DNA from: Cricetomys ansorgei
Lineage: Eukaryota > Chordata > Mammalia > Rodentia > Nesomyidae
Assembly (NCBI GenBank): GCA_026225945.1
Contig: JAMJFZ010003738.1
Location: 1 to 64,000 of the forward strand
DNA: 64,000 bases
Direction: 5' to 3'
Shown here: piece after piece, positions 60,396 through 64,000 of the stretch
Numbering within the stretch: position 1 is the first letter of the stretch
Layout: the number at the start of each line of letters is the position of its first letter
Position numbers and translations under genes: made by a program
The notes under the pieces: generated by a model
Databases searched by the model: none
The model's input: the letters and a program-made list of their open reading frames with translations, nothing else
Told to the model about the DNA's origin: nothing

Positions 60396-61189
60396 TTATA
60401 TTAAAAAAGAAAAAAAACCAGCAAAAGTAGCTCATGGGAAGGCCTTCAGTGTCAAAAAGTGTATAAAATACCATTGAGGACTTCATGTATCAGTTCAAAC
60501 AAAATAACTAGATTCAAAACCACCAATAAAGTAAATATTCAAGTGTAAAATTTTCAGATATGAAAGTGGCCAATAACACTGAGGTATCTAGATTAATTCT
60601 CCATGTCATTTTCCTCTTATTAATATACTAAAATAATTTCTAAATAATTAGCCATATCAAATTAGGCCAACCTTAAAACAATGATCGCTACTGGGAACTG
60701 CTCTGGGGATATTTTTAGGGCTTAGATTTCTTCAACATGTAGCTTCAGTGTATAAGATAACAAACTACTTGCTAAGTTTTTAAGTTTATATTGCAAAGAA
60801 TTGCTCTCAATTACCTGTATACCTGTATATCTCCTTGAATATCTATGTCAAACCTCTTCAAGGTCCTTAAACAATGACAAAATGGTTTCACTGTATCTTT
60901 TGTCAGCACCAATAAGAAAAGTATCCATAAAGTATAGGTGTTTATCCAAAAATATATGGAAAATTATAAACATTAAATTTTACTAAAAACAAAATTTATA
61001 TGCAAAATTGTACTAATTATAAAAAATTTACAAGTAGAAACTGTAATCAATTATGCCTGTTCAGAAATTAAAGATGGAATTCTGAAACAGGAAAAAATAA
61101 AAATAGACTTTAAAATAAGTGGGGAACACTGCAAATGTTCATATTTGAAGAAAGTTTAGATGAAAATGAGATTTTATGTGACCGAACCT
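60396..61189. other. Unique sequence between two L1 fragments
   Basis: Opens with an A-rich stretch; no repeat family or coding signal recognised. Confidence 0.4.
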
Positions 61190-61570
61190 TAGAGTACATT
61201 GTTTCCACAGTGAGACACAACTGGAGAAACTAAATTTTCATTTACAAGTGGAGAAAGTTTCTGGGATGGAGGCATGTGTCTACAACTCTTTTTAGCCCTG
61301 AGACCCTATCTGACCCTGTACATGCTGTTTCACTCTCTCTGACTTTGTATTCCTGGCAGTCCTGATTTTAGTGAAATGGCTTTGAGTTTCTCTCAAACCT
61401 GATGTAGTTTGAGGGCTTGCTGAATAACACCTTTGTTACGTTGAGGAAGGGGTGTTGAATGTTTTTCAAACGACTTTTCTGCATCTCATAAGTCATCAAG
61501 TAGCTTTTGTCTTTCAGTTTGTTTATAGGCTGATTTACATTTATTGATTTATGTATGTTGAATTGTCTCT
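61190..61570 (-). mobile_element. L1 fragment: 3' UTR joined to ORF2 (minus arm of an inverted L1)
   Basis: 'ctggagaaactaaattttca' + 'tttacaagtggagaaagttt' through 'gagaccctatctgaccctgt' is reversed 3' UTR. From about 61355 it jumps to ORF2: 'aatggctttgagtttctctc', 'gggcttgctgaataacacct' and 'cttttctgcatctcataagt', then 'cttttgtctttcagtttgtt' + 'tataggctgatttacattta'. The missing piece is the 3' half of ORF2. The right end corresponds to the conserved 'NIRKSINVI' region of reverse transcriptase. Confidence 0.75.
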
Positions 61571-62690
61571 GAATATAACTTCATCTCAGCAGCTGATGGA
61601 ATGTTCTTGAAAATTGACCACACACTTGGACACAATGAAAGTCTCAACACATACAAGAAAACTGAAATAATGTCCTGTATTCTATCTGACTACCAAGGAT
61701 TAAAGCTGAATGTCAACAACAGAAACAACTTAAGATTACAAACTCATGGAAATTGAGCAACTCACTTCTGACTGAAAAATTAGTCAAAGCAGAAATTAAG
61801 AAAGAAATTATTTTCTGGAATTGAATGAAAGTGAAAACACAACGAAGGGGACACACTGAATGCAATAAAAGTTCATAGCATTAAGTGTCTGCACAAAAAC
61901 TTGGAGAAATCCCATATTAGTAAATTGAAAGCACACCTGAAAGTTCTAAAACAAAAGGAAGAAATCACATCCGAAAGTAATAGATGGCAAAAATAATGAA
62001 AAACTGGGCCAAAATCAATAAAATAAAAACAAGAAAAAGAAATAAATGCAAAAAATCAATAAAACAAAGAGTTGGTTCACTGAGAAACTCAATAATATTG
62101 ACAAACCTTTATCCAAACTAATTAAAAAGCAGAGAAAGAAGATACTACTTAATAAAATAGGAGATGAAAGATGAAACAGACACTGAGAAAATCCAGAGAA
62201 TAATGAGGACATACTTTAAAAATGTATACTACATCAATTTGGAAAATTTAAAACAAATAGATAGTTTTCTCAATACATACTACCTATGTATGTTAAATCA
62301 AGGTGAGAAAAGCAATTTGAACAGAACTATAAGCCATAAATAAACAAATATTTATTAAAAGTTTACCAACAACAGCAAAAAGTCAAGACCCAATGGTTTT
62401 AGTGAAGAATTCTACCAGACTTTGAAAGAAGAATAAATACCAATACTCCTCAGATTCTCAAATTACTCCACATAATTGAAAGATACATTCACAATTACCT
62501 TGAACACATAAAGACCCAACAAAGAAATTCCCTTATAAACATGATGTAAAATTTTTAATAAAATACCTACAAACTGAATCCAAGAACATATAAAAAAGCT
62601 CACTCACCATAGTCAAGCAGACATCATCCCAGAATGGCAAGGATGATTGAACATACATAAGATGATAAATGTAATCATAAGACATTTTCA
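61571..62690 (+). mobile_element. L1 ORF2 fragment (plus arm of an inverted L1)
   Basis: This is L1 ORF2 in the sense direction. It begins in the endonuclease C-terminal region ('gaatataacttcatctcagc', then the frame for 'KIDHTLGHNESLNTYKKTE'-like residues) and passes 'tggttcactgagaaactcaa'. It continues through 'caatggttttagtgaagaat' + 'tctaccagactttgaaagaa' (the GFSAEFYQTFKE region) and 'tatccaagaacatataaa'-like sequence, ending with 'atcatcccagaatggcaagg' in the 'IPGMQGW' region. It carries many stops and frameshifts. Together with the minus arm it forms one rearranged insertion. Confidence 0.85.
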
Positions 62691-64000
62691 ATGATACAAT
62701 TCTGAGTAGCTAGCACTTCAAGACAATAAAGACAAAGTCTAAGTTTTGTTCTCATATTAACAAGTAATGAATGGCACAGGTGTTATTATTCCATACTGAG
62801 AGGCAAGTTATTCATGTCTCATACATCTATCATTTTAAAGAAATATCCCTCTTCAACTTGTAATATGAACTCATTTCCTGGACAAAGCTGAGTATGACAG
62901 AAAAAGAGGAGTGGTTGGGAATTTAGTGCTTATTTAGCAGAAGTGTTGTATGTGGGTGCTGATGTTTTGGTACTGCACTACTTCAAAGTCTTCAGAAATC
63001 AGTGATATTTGACAAAAGACTGCTTATGTTTATCCAGTTGTTTTTTCTCATATTTTAAATAGTTCAAAATATATCCATTTATAATAATGTTCTCTGATCA
63101 GAAAATTATATCAAATATTTTCAGAGTCCAGGGATCAGGCTTTGTTGGCTTACAAGCTCTTCTGTTGTCTACACAAGTCTCTCTCACTTCTCTCAATTCT
63201 TAGGAAAAGAGATTAATCATTTCTTTGTGTATTTGAACCTCTCAAAGTCCTCTACAAAGATGAGCAGCTGCTCTCTGTCCAGTGTAAATAAAAGTCAAAA
63301 ACAAAATCCCACCACTCAAATGACTTATTTCAGTAATATCTTCAAATTTTTATTAGAAAATGTATAGCTTCTATAAAAGAAAAATCTAAGTTGTCAGTAT
63401 ATTCCATCATTTTCAAGTCTAATTGTAAATGTAACTTTTCCTTTGAAAAATTTAAAACAGTATCTTCTACATGCTACATGTGTTTTGGGAAAAATAGATG
63501 CTTTAATTTACCTGACTATAATAACTTTGCAAAAACAAAGAAAAAAAATTAGGTGAGAAGCATTGTGCCATTGTGCCATCTTCTATGAATATGTCTACTT
63601 ATGACTTTATTCTGCTCAAGTAAGTGAGCAATATTGAAACAGTGACTACAGCAAATAGCCAAATTTTTATATTAATAAAACTAATGAATTATTATTCTTT
63701 AATGAAATCACAAAAACACCATTAATGATCAATACAAGGGAATAGAAATATAGTAAACTTTATTGCAGAAACCTTATCCAAATAGAATTCTTACAACCAT
63801 ACCAAGATGAAGTTTTACACACTTCACCCAATTCAGAGTTAGCAGTTTGAACTACATAGAAATGACTAAACTAAACTTTATCTACAGATACACTCTTTGT
63901 TTAGAGTCTATTCCTTTCCAGATTCTCTGACTGCAGCACACTTCACTCTCTTGGACTGGTTACACTCCCTGTCTGAAGCAACCTGTGGCAGGTATCCCAT
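62691..64000. other. Unique AT-rich sequence, no gene seen
   Basis: No repeat family or coding frame recognised up to the window end. Confidence 0.4.

Noticed and set aside
1..64000. Search for CRISPR-like arrays, operons, phage or plasmid functions
   Set aside because: All regularly spaced repeats are mono- to hexanucleotide microsatellites, and the repeats are rodent SINEs, LINEs and LTRs; the window is mammalian nuclear DNA.

Overview
The window reads as AT-rich, non-coding mammalian DNA from a muroid rodent (mouse, rat, hamster or vole group; the sequence alone does not fix the species). The evidence is the repeat set: B1, B3 and B4 SINEs, MT/ORR1-type MaLR LTRs, Lx-type L1 LINE 3' ends, and URR1 hAT transposons. 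Older mammalian repeats (L2, MIR, MER5-like, L3/CR1-like) are also present. I found no exon, processed gene copy or functional RNA gene that I can name. The open reading frames are short and random-looking, or lie inside microsatellites and L1 remnants. There is nothing bacterial here: no operon, CRISPR array, phage or plasmid feature.

Layout. 1-9 kb: an AT-rich desert with a URR1 copy, an L1 3' fragment, a B4 and an old L3/CR1-like piece (5.05-5.3 kb). A MaLR LTR lies at 8.3-8.7 kb. 9-21 kb: a perfect 29-bp inverted repeat made of CA/TA microsatellites, a URR1 with an intact 8-bp target duplication, a MaLR LTR (15.7-16.0 kb), an L1 3' UTR (19.35-20.05 kb) and a B1. 21-34 kb: a roughly 270-bp purine (GAA/GGA) tract, a (CA)n, an unclassified LTR-like segment richer in G+C (27.7-28.2 kb), B4, B1, MIR and L2 remnants. 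34.8-38.4 kb: a long, badly decayed minus-strand L1 (3' UTR, then ORF2, with an internal deletion), followed by a MaLR LTR. 39-59 kb: mostly unique sequence with isolated B1, B3, B4, MER5-like and MaLR copies and several microsatellites. 59.2-62.7 kb: an L1 3' UTR and a second L1 with a head-to-head ORF2 inversion of the kind made by twin priming.

Nothing here acts together as a pathway or system. The items most worth a second look are the unusually recognisable L3/CR1-like segment, the twin-primed L1, the LTR-like segment with a poly(A) signal, the perfect microsatellite inverted repeat, and the long purine tract. Repeat family names come from recognising consensus sequence by eye, not from a database search, so boundaries are approximate unless a target duplication is stated.
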